Part shown: one piece after another, positions 16,462 to 24,202 of the stretch
How positions within the stretch are numbered: position 1 is the stretch's first letter
Layout: every line of letters starts with the position of its first letter
Assembly (NCBI GenBank): GCA_041908445.1
Contig: JAYRFK010000006.1
Coordinates: 1-64,000 of the forward strand
Source of the DNA: JAEUJM01 sp041908445
GTDB taxonomy: Bacteria > Actinomycetota > Acidimicrobiia > Acidimicrobiales > DATDAH01
Length of the DNA: 64,000 bases
Direction of reading: 5' to 3'
The notes under the pieces: generated by a model
What the model was told of the DNA's origin: nothing
Database searches by the model: none
The model's input: the letters and a program-made list of their open reading frames with translations, nothing else
Program-made: the position numbers and the translations under genes

Positions 16462-18420
16462 TCACGGCCGGGAGAGGGCGGCGTTGACGTTGGGGGTGGT
16501 GGCGCCGGCGGTGACGTTGATGACGGAGGCGCCGGCGAAGTCGGGGCTGTTGGGCCAGTAGACGACGGCTCGCCGGCCGACGCCGTCCACGATCACGGCC
16601 CGGTAGGTCCCCACCGGAAGTCCGCTGAGGGTGTAGCCGCCGCCGGCGGAGGTCGTGGTGCCGCCAGCGATCCCGGCCGGACCGATGGCGAACACCGCGA
16701 CGCCGTCCAGCCCGACGTCGGTGCCGACCTCTCGGATCACGCCGGAGAACCCGCCCTCGAACGGGTCCATGGTGGGGTCGACGTCGACGGTGGCACCATC
16801 GCCGACCGTCACGACCGTCGGAGCGCCCAGGAACCCGTCGGCATGGCTGGCCGATCGGTCGAGGAGGTAGAGGAAGTAGTCGCCGGCCGGCGTGCTCATG
16901 GTGAAGTCGCCGGACGGGCCGGCCAGGCTCGACGAGGCGAGCGAGAAGTCGGCCGTACGGAGCGCCACCACGACGGCGTCGCCGAGCGGCGTAGCGTTCA
17001 CGGCATCGGTGATCGTGCCGGAGATGATCCCGGCGGGCGGCAGGAACACGGCGGGCAGGTTGTTGCCCATCTGCGCGCTGTCGGTGCCGCGGATCCGGGT
17101 GTCCTCCTGGCCGAGGCGACCGTCGGCACCGGATCCCCAGCACTTGCGGGTTCCGTTGTCGAGCATCGTGCACGTGTGCACGTCCCCGGCGGTGACCGCC
17201 ACGACCGTCCGCCCGGTCCCGAGGCTCACGCTCAGGAGGCTGTCGCCCATCTCGCCGGGGGCGTCGCCCCGGTTGGTCGCGTAGAGGCCGAGGCGACCGG
17301 TTGCCGCATTCCCCCAGCACTTCACCCTGGCGTTGTCGAGGAGTGCGCACGTGTGGCTGAGGCCGGCGCTCACACCGGTCGCAGTCCTGCCGGTGCCGAG
17401 AGACACGGCGGGCAGGGAATTCCCCATCTCGCCGGCAGCGTCGCCGCGGTCGGCGGTGTCGCCGAGGCCGAGCCGTCCCTCGGCGTTGTCGCCCCAGCAC
17501 TTCAGCGTGCCGTTGTCGAGGACCGCGCAGGTGTGGTTGCTCCCGGCCGTCAGGGCGGTGGCGGTTCGATTGGTGCCGAGGCTCACGGCGGGGAGGTTGT
17601 TGCCCATCTCGCCGGCGCCGTCGCCTCGGTGGTTGGTGTCGCCGAGGCCGAGCTCGCCCTGGAAGTTCGTGCCCCAGCACTTCACGCTGCTGTCGTCCAG
17701 CAGTGCGCACGTGTGGCCGCCGCCGCCGCTGATCGCCTTGGCGCTGCGGCCGGTGCCGAGGTTGACGGCGGGGAGGTTGTTGCCCATCTCGCCGGCAGCG
17801 TCGCCGCGGTCGGCGGTGTCGCCGAGGCCGAGCCGTCCCTCGGCGTTGTCGCCCCAGCACTTCAGCGTGCCGTTGTCGAGGACCGCGCAGGTGTAGTTGT
17901 CGCCGGCCGCGATCGCGAGGGCGGTGCGGCCGGTGCCGAGGTTGACGGCGGGGAGGTTGTTGCCCATCTCGCCGGCGCCGTCGCCTCGGTGGAGGGTGTC
18001 GCCGAGGCCGAGCTGGCCCTCGGTGTTGCGCCCCCAGCACTTGACGGTTGCGTTGTCGAGCAGTGCACAGGTGTGGCTCGTCCCAGCGGTGATGGCGGTG
18101 GCGGTGCGGCCGGTGCCGAGCGCGACGGCAGGCAGGTAGGCGCCCATCTCGCGGGGCTCGTCGCCTCTGCTCGTGGTGTCGCCGAGGCCGAGCGCGCCGA
18201 AGGTGTTGCGCCCCCAGCACCGCACCGACCCGTTGGCCAGGATCGCGCAGACGTGCGATCCTCCGGCGGCGAGGGTTCGGAACGCCGCCGGGTTGCCGGG
18301 CGCCTCGTTGCCCTCGGCCGCGACCGGTGGCGGGGCCATGGCCGTCGTCACGAGGAGCGTGGCGAGCAGCGCAACCGGTGCGAGCAGGCGGACAGCGGTC
18401 AGGAGCAGGTGTCCGTGCAT
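16462..18420 (-). CDS. Secreted RCC1-repeat propeller protein with CarboxypepD_reg-like domains (paralogue 3)
   Basis: A 652-residue paralogue. I start it at ATG 18420, 123 nt inside the longest frame, because this Met opens a proper signal peptide (HGHLLLTAVRLLAPVALLATLL) ending near VAAEGNEAP, and GGAG lies at a suitable distance upstream. Seven 60-residue KCWG repeats are followed by two CarboxypepD_reg-like domains (GIISGTITDAVN and GGFSGVIREVG). Blades 3 and 5 share a 112-bp block of identical DNA. It lies 124 bp upstream of paralogue 2 on the same strand; the two are tandem duplicates that may be co-expressed. Role unknown. Confidence 0.85.
   Translation of the reverse strand: MHGHLLLTAVRLLAPVALLATLLVTTAMAPPPVAAEGNEAPGNPAAFRTLAAGGSHVCAILANGSVRCWGRNTFGALGLGDTTSRGDEPREMGAYLPAVALGTGRTATAITAGTSHTCALLDNATVKCWGRNTEGQLGLGDTLHRGDGAGEMGNNLPAVNLGTGRTALAIAAGDNYTCAVLDNGTLKCWGDNAEGRLGLGDTADRGDAAGEMGNNLPAVNLGTGRSAKAISGGGGHTCALLDDSSVKCWGTNFQGELGLGDTNHRGDGAGEMGNNLPAVSLGTNRTATALTAGSNHTCAVLDNGTLKCWGDNAEGRLGLGDTADRGDAAGEMGNSLPAVSLGTGRTATGVSAGLSHTCALLDNARVKCWGNAATGRLGLYATNRGDAPGEMGDSLLSVSLGTGRTVVAVTAGDVHTCTMLDNGTRKCWGSGADGRLGQEDTRIRGTDSAQMGNNLPAVFLPPAGIISGTITDAVNATPLGDAVVVALRTADFSLASSSLAGPSGDFTMSTPAGDYFLYLLDRSASHADGFLGAPTVVTVGDGATVDVDPTMDPFEGGFSGVIREVGTDVGLDGVAVFAIGPAGIAGGTTTSAGGGYTLSGLPVGTYRAVIVDGVGRRAVVYWPNSPDFAGASVINVTAGATTPNVNAALSRP
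17423..17534. repeat. 112-bp identical internal repeat, copy 1
   Basis: Identical over 112 bp to 17783-17894, 360 bp (two repeat units) away inside RCC1 paralogue 3. Other repeats of the same gene differ at many sites, so this pair was recently duplicated or homogenised. Confidence 0.9.
17783..17894. repeat. 112-bp identical internal repeat, copy 2
   Basis: Second copy of the block at 17423-17534. The first differing bases are at 17535 and 17895 on one side and at 17422 and 17782 on the other. Confidence 0.9.
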
Positions 18421-18592
18421 CGTCGGTGCTTCTCCGATCGACTCGGGCGAGGTCGCTGGTGGCGAGAGGTTAGCGGGCGGTGACGCCCTGGACCGGCCGC
18501 GCCTGCCGCGTCGGTGTGCTCGGGTCCCCGGTGCCTCCCACACCGGCGTGGTCCCGGAGCGCGGGTGCGGTCGGGGGGTCGTGTCGAGGCGC

Positions 18593-19096
18593 TCAGGCGC
18601 GGTCGGGGTCGGCGATGGCGGCGGTGCGGGCCCGGTTGAGGCCCTGGCGGCGGTGGTCGCGCCGTTCCCGCTCGGTGCGGGTCATCGCCGCCGTCACCGC
18701 CGCCACGAGCTCGTCGCCGCGGACCGGGCGGACGAGGTGGTCGTCGATGCCCGCCTGCCAGGTCGCCAGCACGTGGTGCTCGTCGTCGGCCACCACGACG
18801 ATGGGCGTCGATGCCGTCACCGGGTCGAGCTGGCGCCGCACCGCGTCCACCGCCTTGCGGTTGGCCGCGGCCGACTGGTTGCCGAAGGCCAGCACCAGGC
18901 AGCGCCGGGGGCCGGCCACCACCGCGGCGACCGCCGAGCCGGTGTCGCCGATGGCCTCGACCTCCTCGCCGGTGGACTCGAGCAGGCGCTTCAGGAGCGC
19001 CAGCGCGTCGGGGTCGTCGGCGCCGACCACGATCCCCCGGGCGGCGATGCCGTCCCGGGGGTCGTCGACGTCGTCAGCCTTCGTTCGTCGGAGCAT
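18593..19096 (-). CDS. Degenerate response-regulator receiver protein
   Basis: About 167 residues if started at ATG 19096, which overlaps the end of the EtfD-like gene by 23 nt. The fold reads as a receiver: GIVVGADDPDALALLKRLLES (strand 1 and helix 1), PIVVVADDEHHVLATWQAGIDDHLVRPVRGDELVAAVTAAM (strands 4-5 and helix 5). The strand-3 segment is CLVLAFGNQS, with no phospho-acceptor Asp, and the conserved Lys near the end is Arg (VRPV). It is therefore unlikely to be phosphorylated in the usual way. No output domain is present. Overlap with the oxidoreductase gene implies co-translation. Partner unknown. Confidence 0.65.
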   Translation of the reverse strand: MLRRTKADDVDDPRDGIAARGIVVGADDPDALALLKRLLESTGEEVEAIGDTGSAVAAVVAGPRRCLVLAFGNQSAAANRKAVDAVRRQLDPVTASTPIVVVADDEHHVLATWQAGIDDHLVRPVRGDELVAAVTAAMTRTERERRDHRRQGLNRARTAAIADPDRA

Positions 19097-21317
19097 CCGC
19101 GTCGACGGCGCCGGCCCCGCCCGATGGGGCGGTCGCGGCCGCGACGGGCGCCTCACCGCGCTCGAGGGCCTCGAGCAGGTGCATGGAGATGTCGGCCACC
19201 TTCACGTCATCGTCATCGAGGCCCTCGCCCTTCACCCCGTCGTCGATCATGATGTAGCAGAAGGGGCAGGCGGTGGCGACGCGGCTGGCACCGGTGGCGA
19301 TGAGCTCCTGGCTGCGCTCGACGTTGACCTGCTTGCCGATGGACTCCTCCATCCACATGCGGGCGCCGCCGGCGCCGCAGCACATGCCCTTGGTGCCGTT
19401 GCGGGGCGCCTCCACGATCTCCACGCCGCCGAGCGAGCCGATCACCTTGCGGGGCGACAGGTACACGTCGTTGTGGCGGCCGAGGTAGCAGGAGTCGTGG
19501 TACACGAGCCGCTCCTCGAGGCGGGCGTTCGAGAGGTCGAGGCTGCCGTCGGCGACGAGCTGCTCGAGGAACTGGCTGTGGTGCACCACCTCGTAGTTGC
19601 CGCCGAGCTGCGGGTACTCGTTCATCAGGGTGTTGAAGCAGTGCGGGCACTGGGTGACGATCTTCTTCACGCCCATGCCGTTCAGCGTCTCGATGTTCTG
19701 CATGGCCAGCATCTGGAAGATGTACTCGTTGCCCGAGCGGCGGGCGGGGTCGCCGGTGCAGAGCTCGGACGGGCCGAGGATGGCGAAGTCGATGCCCGCC
19801 CGCTGCATGAGCTTGGCCATGGCCTGGGTGACCTTCTTGTTCTTGTCGTCGAAGGACCCGGCGCAGCCGACCCAGTAGAGGTACTCGTGGTCGAAGGCGT
19901 CGGAGGGCTCGACCACCTCGACGCCGTCGAGGCCCTTGGCCCAGTCGGCGCGCTCGCCCTGGCCCATGCCCCACGGGTTCGAGGAGTTCTCCATCGAGCG
20001 GTAGGCGTTGCCGAGCTCGGTGGGGAAGTTCGACTCCATCAGCGACAGGTAGCGCCGCATGTCGAGGATCTTGTCGAGGATCTCGATGTTGACGGGGCAG
20101 ATCTCGTCGCACGCCTTGCAGGACGTGCAGGACCAGACCTCCTCGGGGGTGATGCGCTCGAAGAGGGAGTCGGCGGCGACGGTGATCTCGGCGTCCACGC
20201 CGATGGGGGGCGACACCACGGGCGAGCCGGTGGCGGCCATGACCTCGCCGGTCTTGAGCACGATCTCGCGGGGGTCGAGGGGCTTGCCGGTGGCGTGGGC
20301 CGGGCACACCGAGGTGCAGCGGCCGCACATGGTGCAGGCGTCGGTGTCGAGCAGCTGCTTCCAGGTGAGGTCCGCGACCTGGGAGGCACCGAAGCTCTCG
20401 AGCTCGGTCTCCATCAGGTTGGGCATGGCCTTCATGGCGCCCTTGGGGCGGTCCTTGTCCCGGAGGTACATGTTCAGCGGGGACGTGAACATGTGGCGGA
20501 GCATCGTGGTGGGCAGGATCGCCAGGAAGGCGATGAAGGCGACGACGTGCAAGGCCCAGCTCACCTGGTGGAGGGTGGCGACGTTGCTCCAGCCGTCGAC
20601 GAGCGCCGACAGCGGGTAGCCGATGAACGACCACTCCTCGAAGGCGGGGCGACCCTCTTCGGCGATGCGCAGCGCCTCGCTCGTGAAGCCGGTGACGCCG
20701 ATCACGAGGAACACGCCGAGGATGACCGCGTGCTCGGGCTTGGTCTTGATGCGGATGCGGTAGGGCCGGGCGAGGTAGCGCCGCACGATGGCCCAGACGA
20801 TGCCGACGAGGAAGACGAGGCCGGCGGCGTCGCCCACGAAGCTGTACGCCTGGTACGTCGTGCCGTGGAGGAACTTGGCGCTCTCGGGCAGCTGGTGGTC
20901 GATCTCGAGGGTGGTGGTGACGGCCAGCAGCACCAGGAACCCGAAGTAGATCATCGAGTGCATGACGCCCGCCGCGGGGTCGCGCAGCAGGGTCTGCATC
21001 CAGACGCCGGCACGGAAGTCCTTGAGGCGGCGCTTCACGTTCTTCGGCGTCGTGGCCCGGTTGTCGGGGTTGCCCCGCTCCCAGTTGCGGACCCGCTGGC
21101 TGAAGAGCACCGCGCCGTACACGAGCATGATCGGGATGAGCGTGTAGAAGGCGACGATCATCACGTCGGGCACGTTGACGAAGACCTCTCGGGAGATCTC
21201 CGACTCGTCGTGCCACTGCGTGAAGATCGGGACGGTGCCCGAGCCCAGCGTGAACAGGGCGATGGCGACGCCGAGGATGATGACGGCGACGTGCGGCTTG
21301 ATCGGTAGGCGCTTCAT
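19074..21317 (-). CDS. Membrane Fe-S oxidoreductase, EtfD/HdrD-like
   Basis: A 747-residue fusion. The N-terminal 270 residues contain several membrane helices of the nitrate-reductase-gamma/HdrE type. Two 4Fe-4S motifs follow: CTMCGRCTSVCPAH near residue 327 and CTSCKACDEICPVN near 396. Then come two cysteine-rich CCG domains: WVGCAG with CPHCFNTL, and DSCYLGRH with MCCGAGG and CPFC. This is the layout of mycobacterial EtfD (Rv0338c), which passes electrons from the electron-transfer flavoprotein of beta-oxidation to the quinone pool. ATG 21317 begins just before the first membrane helix. The frame continues upstream only as a shadow of the aldehyde dehydrogenase gene. No etfAB genes are in the window. 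Confidence 0.85.
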   Translation of the reverse strand: MKRLPIKPHVAVIILGVAIALFTLGSGTVPIFTQWHDESEISREVFVNVPDVMIVAFYTLIPIMLVYGAVLFSQRVRNWERGNPDNRATTPKNVKRRLKDFRAGVWMQTLLRDPAAGVMHSMIYFGFLVLLAVTTTLEIDHQLPESAKFLHGTTYQAYSFVGDAAGLVFLVGIVWAIVRRYLARPYRIRIKTKPEHAVILGVFLVIGVTGFTSEALRIAEEGRPAFEEWSFIGYPLSALVDGWSNVATLHQVSWALHVVAFIAFLAILPTTMLRHMFTSPLNMYLRDKDRPKGAMKAMPNLMETELESFGASQVADLTWKQLLDTDACTMCGRCTSVCPAHATGKPLDPREIVLKTGEVMAATGSPVVSPPIGVDAEITVAADSLFERITPEEVWSCTSCKACDEICPVNIEILDKILDMRRYLSLMESNFPTELGNAYRSMENSSNPWGMGQGERADWAKGLDGVEVVEPSDAFDHEYLYWVGCAGSFDDKNKKVTQAMAKLMQRAGIDFAILGPSELCTGDPARRSGNEYIFQMLAMQNIETLNGMGVKKIVTQCPHCFNTLMNEYPQLGGNYEVVHHSQFLEQLVADGSLDLSNARLEERLVYHDSCYLGRHNDVYLSPRKVIGSLGGVEIVEAPRNGTKGMCCGAGGARMWMEESIGKQVNVERSQELIATGASRVATACPFCYIMIDDGVKGEGLDDDDVKVADISMHLLEALERGEAPVAAATAPSGGAGAVDADAPTNEG

Positions 21318-21428
21318 AGGCGCCCCGAACGCTAGTCGGGGGCGGTGACGGCCTCGTAGTCCGCCTGCCGCCCCGAGGAGGTCACCCGCTCGGTCGCCTG
21401 GCCGGCGCCGGACCGGGCAAGCTCTCGC

Positions 21429-22859
21429 ATGCTCTACATCGACGGCGAGTGGCGCCCGGCGGCCTCCGGGCGCACCTTCGAGTCCTGCGACCCGGCGACC
21501 GGCGAGGTCATCGACCGGGTCGCGGACGGCGGCGTCGAGGACCTGGACGCGGCGGTCGCCGCCGCCACCGCGGCCTTCGACGCCTGGTCCACGACGACCG
21601 CCTACGAGCGCGCCGCGGTGCTGGCCCGGGCCCACGCCCTGATGCTCGAGCGCAAGGAGGCGCTCGCCCAGCTCATGACCCGTGAGCAGGGCAAGCCGAT
21701 CCGCATGGCCCGCAACGAGGTCGGCTACGCCGCCGACTTCCTGCTCTGGTTCGCGGAGGAGGCCAAGCGGAATTACGGCGAGACCATCCCCTCGGCCCGG
21801 GCTGACCAGCGCTTCCTGGTGCTGCACCAGCCCGTGGGCGTGGTCGGGGCCATCACGCCCTGGAACTACCCGATCTCGATGCTCACCCGGAAGATCGCCC
21901 CGGCCCTCGCTGCGGGCTGCACCGTGGTGCTCAAGCCCGCCGAGCAGACGCCGCTCTGTGCGATCGCCACCTTCGAGGTCCTCGCGGAGGCCGGCGTCCC
22001 GGCCGGCGTGGTGAACCTCGTCACGACGGCCGACCCCGAGGCCGTCGGCGGCGCCCTGGTGGACGATCCCCGCGTCCGCAAGATCGCCTTCACCGGCTCG
22101 ACCGAGGTGGGCAAGCTCATCGGCGCCAAAGCCGCGGCCCACGTGAAAAGGGTGAGCCTCGAGCTGGGCGGCCACGCGCCGTTCCTCGTGCTGGACGACG
22201 CCGACCCGGTCCGCGCCGCGAAGGGTGCCGCCGCGGTGAAGTTCCTCAACACCGGCCAGGCCTGCATCTGCCCGAACCGCCTCCTCGTCCATCGCAGCCT
22301 GGTCGAGCCGTTCGTGGCCACCCTCCAGCAGCGGTTCGAGGCCCTCGTGGCGGGCGCCGGCGCCACCGACGGTGTGACCGTCGGCCCCCTGATCGACGAG
22401 GCCGCCCTCGCCAAGATGGAGCGCCAGGTCGCCGACGCCGTCGACAAGGGCGCCCGGGTGGTCACCGGCGGCCACCGCCTCACCGAGGACGGCCTCGACC
22501 GGGGCTGCTTCTACGCCCCGACGCTGCTCGCCGACGTCACCCCCGACATGCTCATCCACCGCGAGGAGACCTTCGGCCCCATCGCCCCGGTGATCGTGTT
22601 CGACGAGGTCGACGAGGCGATCGCCCTGGCGAACGACACCGAGTACGGCCTGGCCAGCTACGTCTACACGAACGACCTGGCCCGCGCCTTCCGGGTCTTC
22701 GAGCGCCTGAAGTTCGGGATGGTCGGCGTCAACGACATCAACCCCACCTCCGCGGCGGCGCCCTTCGGCGGCGTCAAGACGAGCGGGCTGGGCGTCGAGG
22801 GCGCCCGCGACGGCTTGAAGGAGTACCTCGACACCAAGCTCGTCGGCATCGCCCTGTAG
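21429..22859 (+). CDS. gabD: NAD(P)+-dependent succinate-semialdehyde dehydrogenase family protein
   Basis: A 476-residue aldehyde dehydrogenase of normal length. Key motifs are ITPWNYPISML in the cofactor fold, the conserved Lys of VLKPAEQTP, FTGSTEVGKLI, the general-base Glu in LELGGHAPF near residue 245 and the catalytic Cys in NTGQACICPNR near 279. The order and the C-terminal SAAAPFGGVKTSGLGVEGARDGLKEYLDTK are typical of succinate-semialdehyde dehydrogenases, which oxidise the GABA-derived semialdehyde to succinate. Glutarate or other semialdehydes remain possible. It is divergent from the EtfD-like gene and ends in a hairpin. No GABA transaminase gene is adjacent. Confidence 0.8.
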   Translation: MLYIDGEWRPAASGRTFESCDPATGEVIDRVADGGVEDLDAAVAAATAAFDAWSTTTAYERAAVLARAHALMLERKEALAQLMTREQGKPIRMARNEVGYAADFLLWFAEEAKRNYGETIPSARADQRFLVLHQPVGVVGAITPWNYPISMLTRKIAPALAAGCTVVLKPAEQTPLCAIATFEVLAEAGVPAGVVNLVTTADPEAVGGALVDDPRVRKIAFTGSTEVGKLIGAKAAAHVKRVSLELGGHAPFLVLDDADPVRAAKGAAAVKFLNTGQACICPNRLLVHRSLVEPFVATLQQRFEALVAGAGATDGVTVGPLIDEAALAKMERQVADAVDKGARVVTGGHRLTEDGLDRGCFYAPTLLADVTPDMLIHREETFGPIAPVIVFDEVDEAIALANDTEYGLASYVYTNDLARAFRVFERLKFGMVGVNDINPTSAAAPFGGVKTSGLGVEGARDGLKEYLDTKLVGIAL

Positions 22860-22866
22860 GGCGGGT

Positions 22867-22888
22867 GCCGGCCCGGCGTCGGGCCGGC
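22867..22888 (+). terminator. Hairpin after the aldehyde dehydrogenase gene
   Basis: A perfect 8-bp stem (GCCGGCCC and GGGCCGGC) with a 6-nt loop lies 7 nt after the stop. It separates this gene from the nitrogen cluster that follows. Confidence 0.65.
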
Positions 22889-22915
22889 GGGTGACCGCGT
22901 GCTCGCGAACGACGG

Positions 22916-22958
22916 TTCACCCCGGCGAAACACGCGGGAAACGTCGCTTCCGTACCGT
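22916..22958 (+). promoter_or_regulatory. GlnR-like 11-bp box array and -10 of the regulator A / glnK1 promoter
   Basis: TTCAC (22916), GAAAC (22927) and GAAAC (22938) are spaced exactly 11 bp apart. After the last comes 10 nt and then TACCGT (22953-22958), which ends 8 nt before the ATG of regulator A. The half-sites resemble the GTnAC-N6-GAAAC box bound by GlnR in other actinobacteria. The last box covers the place of a -35 element, so activation by an OmpR-type protein at this site is plausible. Confidence 0.7.
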
Positions 22959-22966
22959 CCCCGACG

Positions 22967-23494
22967 ATGTCGGAGAACGACGTGGTGCTCGTGCGGTGGC
23001 CCGACGAGGCCGACCGGGTCGACCAGCTCCGCGACCAGGGGCGACCCCGGCTCCTCCTCGTGCAGGCGGAGGCCCCGCCCCCGATCGTGGAGGAGGGGCT
23101 CGAGGACTGGATCCGCGTCCCCGCCGACGAGCTGGACCTCCGGGCCCGGGTGGACGGCCTCGAGCGCCGTTGCCGGGCCCTTCGGGCCGCGCCCCCCGTG
23201 CTCGACGACGACGGCGTGCTGCGCCTCGACGACGAGTGGGTGGCGCTCCCCCCGGTCGAGCTGCGGCTCACCGCCGCCCTGCTCGACCGCTTCGGTGCAG
23301 TGGTGAGCCGCGAGGCGTTGGCGAAAGCCGGTTGGCCGTCGGGGGCCCCCGGCCGCAACGCCCTCGACGTGCACGTCCTGCGCCTGCGTCGCCGCCTCGA
23401 GCCGGTCGGCCTCGCGATCCGCACGGTGCGGTCGCGTGGCTACCTGCTCGAGCGGCGGTCGCGCGGCAGTGGTCAGCTGGCGGACGGGGCCTGA
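22967..23494 (+). CDS. Miniature OmpR/PhoB-like regulator A (no phospho-acceptor)
   Basis: A 175-residue DNA-binding protein. The C-terminal half (about residues 85-165) is an OmpR/PhoB winged helix: VALPPVELRLTAALLDRFGAVVSREALAKAGWP, then ALDVHVLRLRRRLEPVGLAIRTVRSRGYLL. The N-terminal 75 residues look like a shortened receiver: VVLVRWP (strand 1), PRLLLV in the place of strand 3 but without an Asp, and EDWIRVPADELDLRARVDGLERRC, which resembles strand 5 and helix 5 of OmpR-type receivers. A relative is regulator B (25993-26559); the N-terminal half alone recurs at 27072-27440. It is probably transcribed with glnK1, 87 nt downstream. By analogy with GlnR, an unphosphorylated OmpR-type nitrogen regulator, it may bind the 11-bp boxes nearby. 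That role is inference. Confidence 0.75.
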   Translation: MSENDVVLVRWPDEADRVDQLRDQGRPRLLLVQAEAPPPIVEEGLEDWIRVPADELDLRARVDGLERRCRALRAAPPVLDDDGVLRLDDEWVALPPVELRLTAALLDRFGAVVSREALAKAGWPSGAPGRNALDVHVLRLRRRLEPVGLAIRTVRSRGYLLERRSRGSGQLADGA

Positions 23495-23581
23495 TCCCCC
23501 ACGGGTCCCGTCCGCCTGCTGACCTCGTCCCGCCGCACCGATCCCCCCACCTCCACCTCACCGCTGCAGAAGGACCGACCC

Positions 23582-23923
23582 ATGCCCGTGCTCGTGACCG
23601 CCATCATCAAGCCCTTCAAGCTCGAGGACGTTCGTGAGGCCCTCGTCGACCAGGACGTCGGTGGCCTCACCGTGACGGAGGTCCACGGCTACGGGCGCCA
23701 GGCCGGCCGGACCGAGACCTTCCGGGGCGCCGAGTACACCGTCGACTACGTCCCCAAGGTGCGCCTCGACATCGTGGTCGACGACGACGCCGTCGACCGG
23801 GTCCTCGACGCCGTCGTCGAGGCCGCCCGCACGGGCAAGATCGGCGACGGCAAGGTGTGGTCCGTTCCCGTCGACCGGGTGGTCCGGGTGCGCACGGGCG
23901 AGCAGGGCGCCGACGCCATCTGA
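23582..23923 (+). CDS. glnK: PII nitrogen-sensing protein (GlnK/GlnB) 1
   Basis: A 113-residue PII signal protein, full length. The family patterns are TAIIKPFKLEDVREAL, the T-loop GYGRQAGRTETFRGAEYTVDY with the modifiable Tyr of RGAEY at about residue 51, VPKVRLDIVV and the B/C-loop TGKIGDGKVW. PII proteins bind ATP, ADP and 2-oxoglutarate and in the GlnK form block AmtB channels when nitrogen is plentiful. Its place before amt1 fits that role. AGAAGGA lies upstream of the ATG. A perfect hairpin follows, so amt1 has a separate transcript. Confidence 0.93.
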   Translation: MPVLVTAIIKPFKLEDVREALVDQDVGGLTVTEVHGYGRQAGRTETFRGAEYTVDYVPKVRLDIVVDDDAVDRVLDAVVEAARTGKIGDGKVWSVPVDRVVRVRTGEQGADAI

Positions 23924-23958
23924 GGCCGGCCCACGCGGCCGGCGTCACGCACCGGGCT

Positions 23959-23990
23959 CGACGGGGCACCCCTTCCGGGGTGCCCCGTCG
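23959..23990 (+). terminator. Strong hairpin between glnK1 and amt1
   Basis: A perfect 14-bp stem, CGACGGGGCACCCC with its complement, around a TTCC loop, 35 nt after the glnK1 stop. It ends the regulator A-glnK1 transcript just before the amt1 promoter. Confidence 0.85.
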
Positions 23991-24060
23991 TCGCGTCCCG
24001 GCGACGAAAGATTCGTGTCAGAGAGCGCGGACATCGGCGCGAGACGTCTGTGTGGAGCCG

Positions 24061-24103
24061 TTCACATCGGCGTCATTGTCCTGTGATCGCCCCTCCCTAG
24101 GTT
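24061..24103 (+). promoter_or_regulatory. 11-bp box array and -10 of the amt1 promoter
   Basis: TTCAC (24061), GTCAT (24072) and GTGAT (24083) lie 11 bp apart, followed by 10 nt and TAGGTT (24098-24103). GAAAG (24006) and GTCAG (24017) are in the same 11-bp phase further upstream. The match to GAAAC is weaker than at the other promoters, but phase and spacing to the -10 are the same. Confidence 0.55.
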
Positions 24104-24154
24104 CACCGGCGTGCGGGAGAACCCCGCGTGGTGGAACCAACGAAAGGAACCGGA

Positions 24155-24202
24155 ATGTACGAACCTCGAGTGAGGTCATGTTCTGGGGGAGCGTGCTCGT
24201 GA
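24155..24202 (+). CDS. Leader peptide ORF before amt1 (15 aa)
   Basis: ATG 24155 with AAGGA at 24144-24148 opens MYEPRVRSCSGGACS. Its TGA (24200-24202) overlaps the GTG (24199-24201) of amt1 in the form GTGA. The spacing is good and the overlap implies that ribosomes finishing the leader can start amt1. An equivalent 14-codon ORF precedes amt2. I know of no described family. Confidence 0.5.
   Translation: MYEPRVRSCSGGACS

Noticed and set aside
10900..18300. Regular repeats every 180 bp that could be taken for a CRISPR-like or satellite array
   Set aside because: The unit is an exact multiple of three, encodes a 60-residue RCC1-type repeat with conserved Cys-Trp-Gly, and stays in frame throughout three genes. 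There are no unique spacers of constant length.
16315..18483. Long plus-strand frames opposite RCC1 paralogues
   Set aside because: They mirror the 180-bp repeats and contain only Gly/Ala/Val/Glu-rich periodic sequence. The minus strand has signal peptides and ribosome binding sites.
21318..22559. Upstream extension of the EtfD-like frame
   Set aside because: It is the antisense shadow of the aldehyde dehydrogenase gene. The protein-like signal begins at the membrane helices after ATG 21317.
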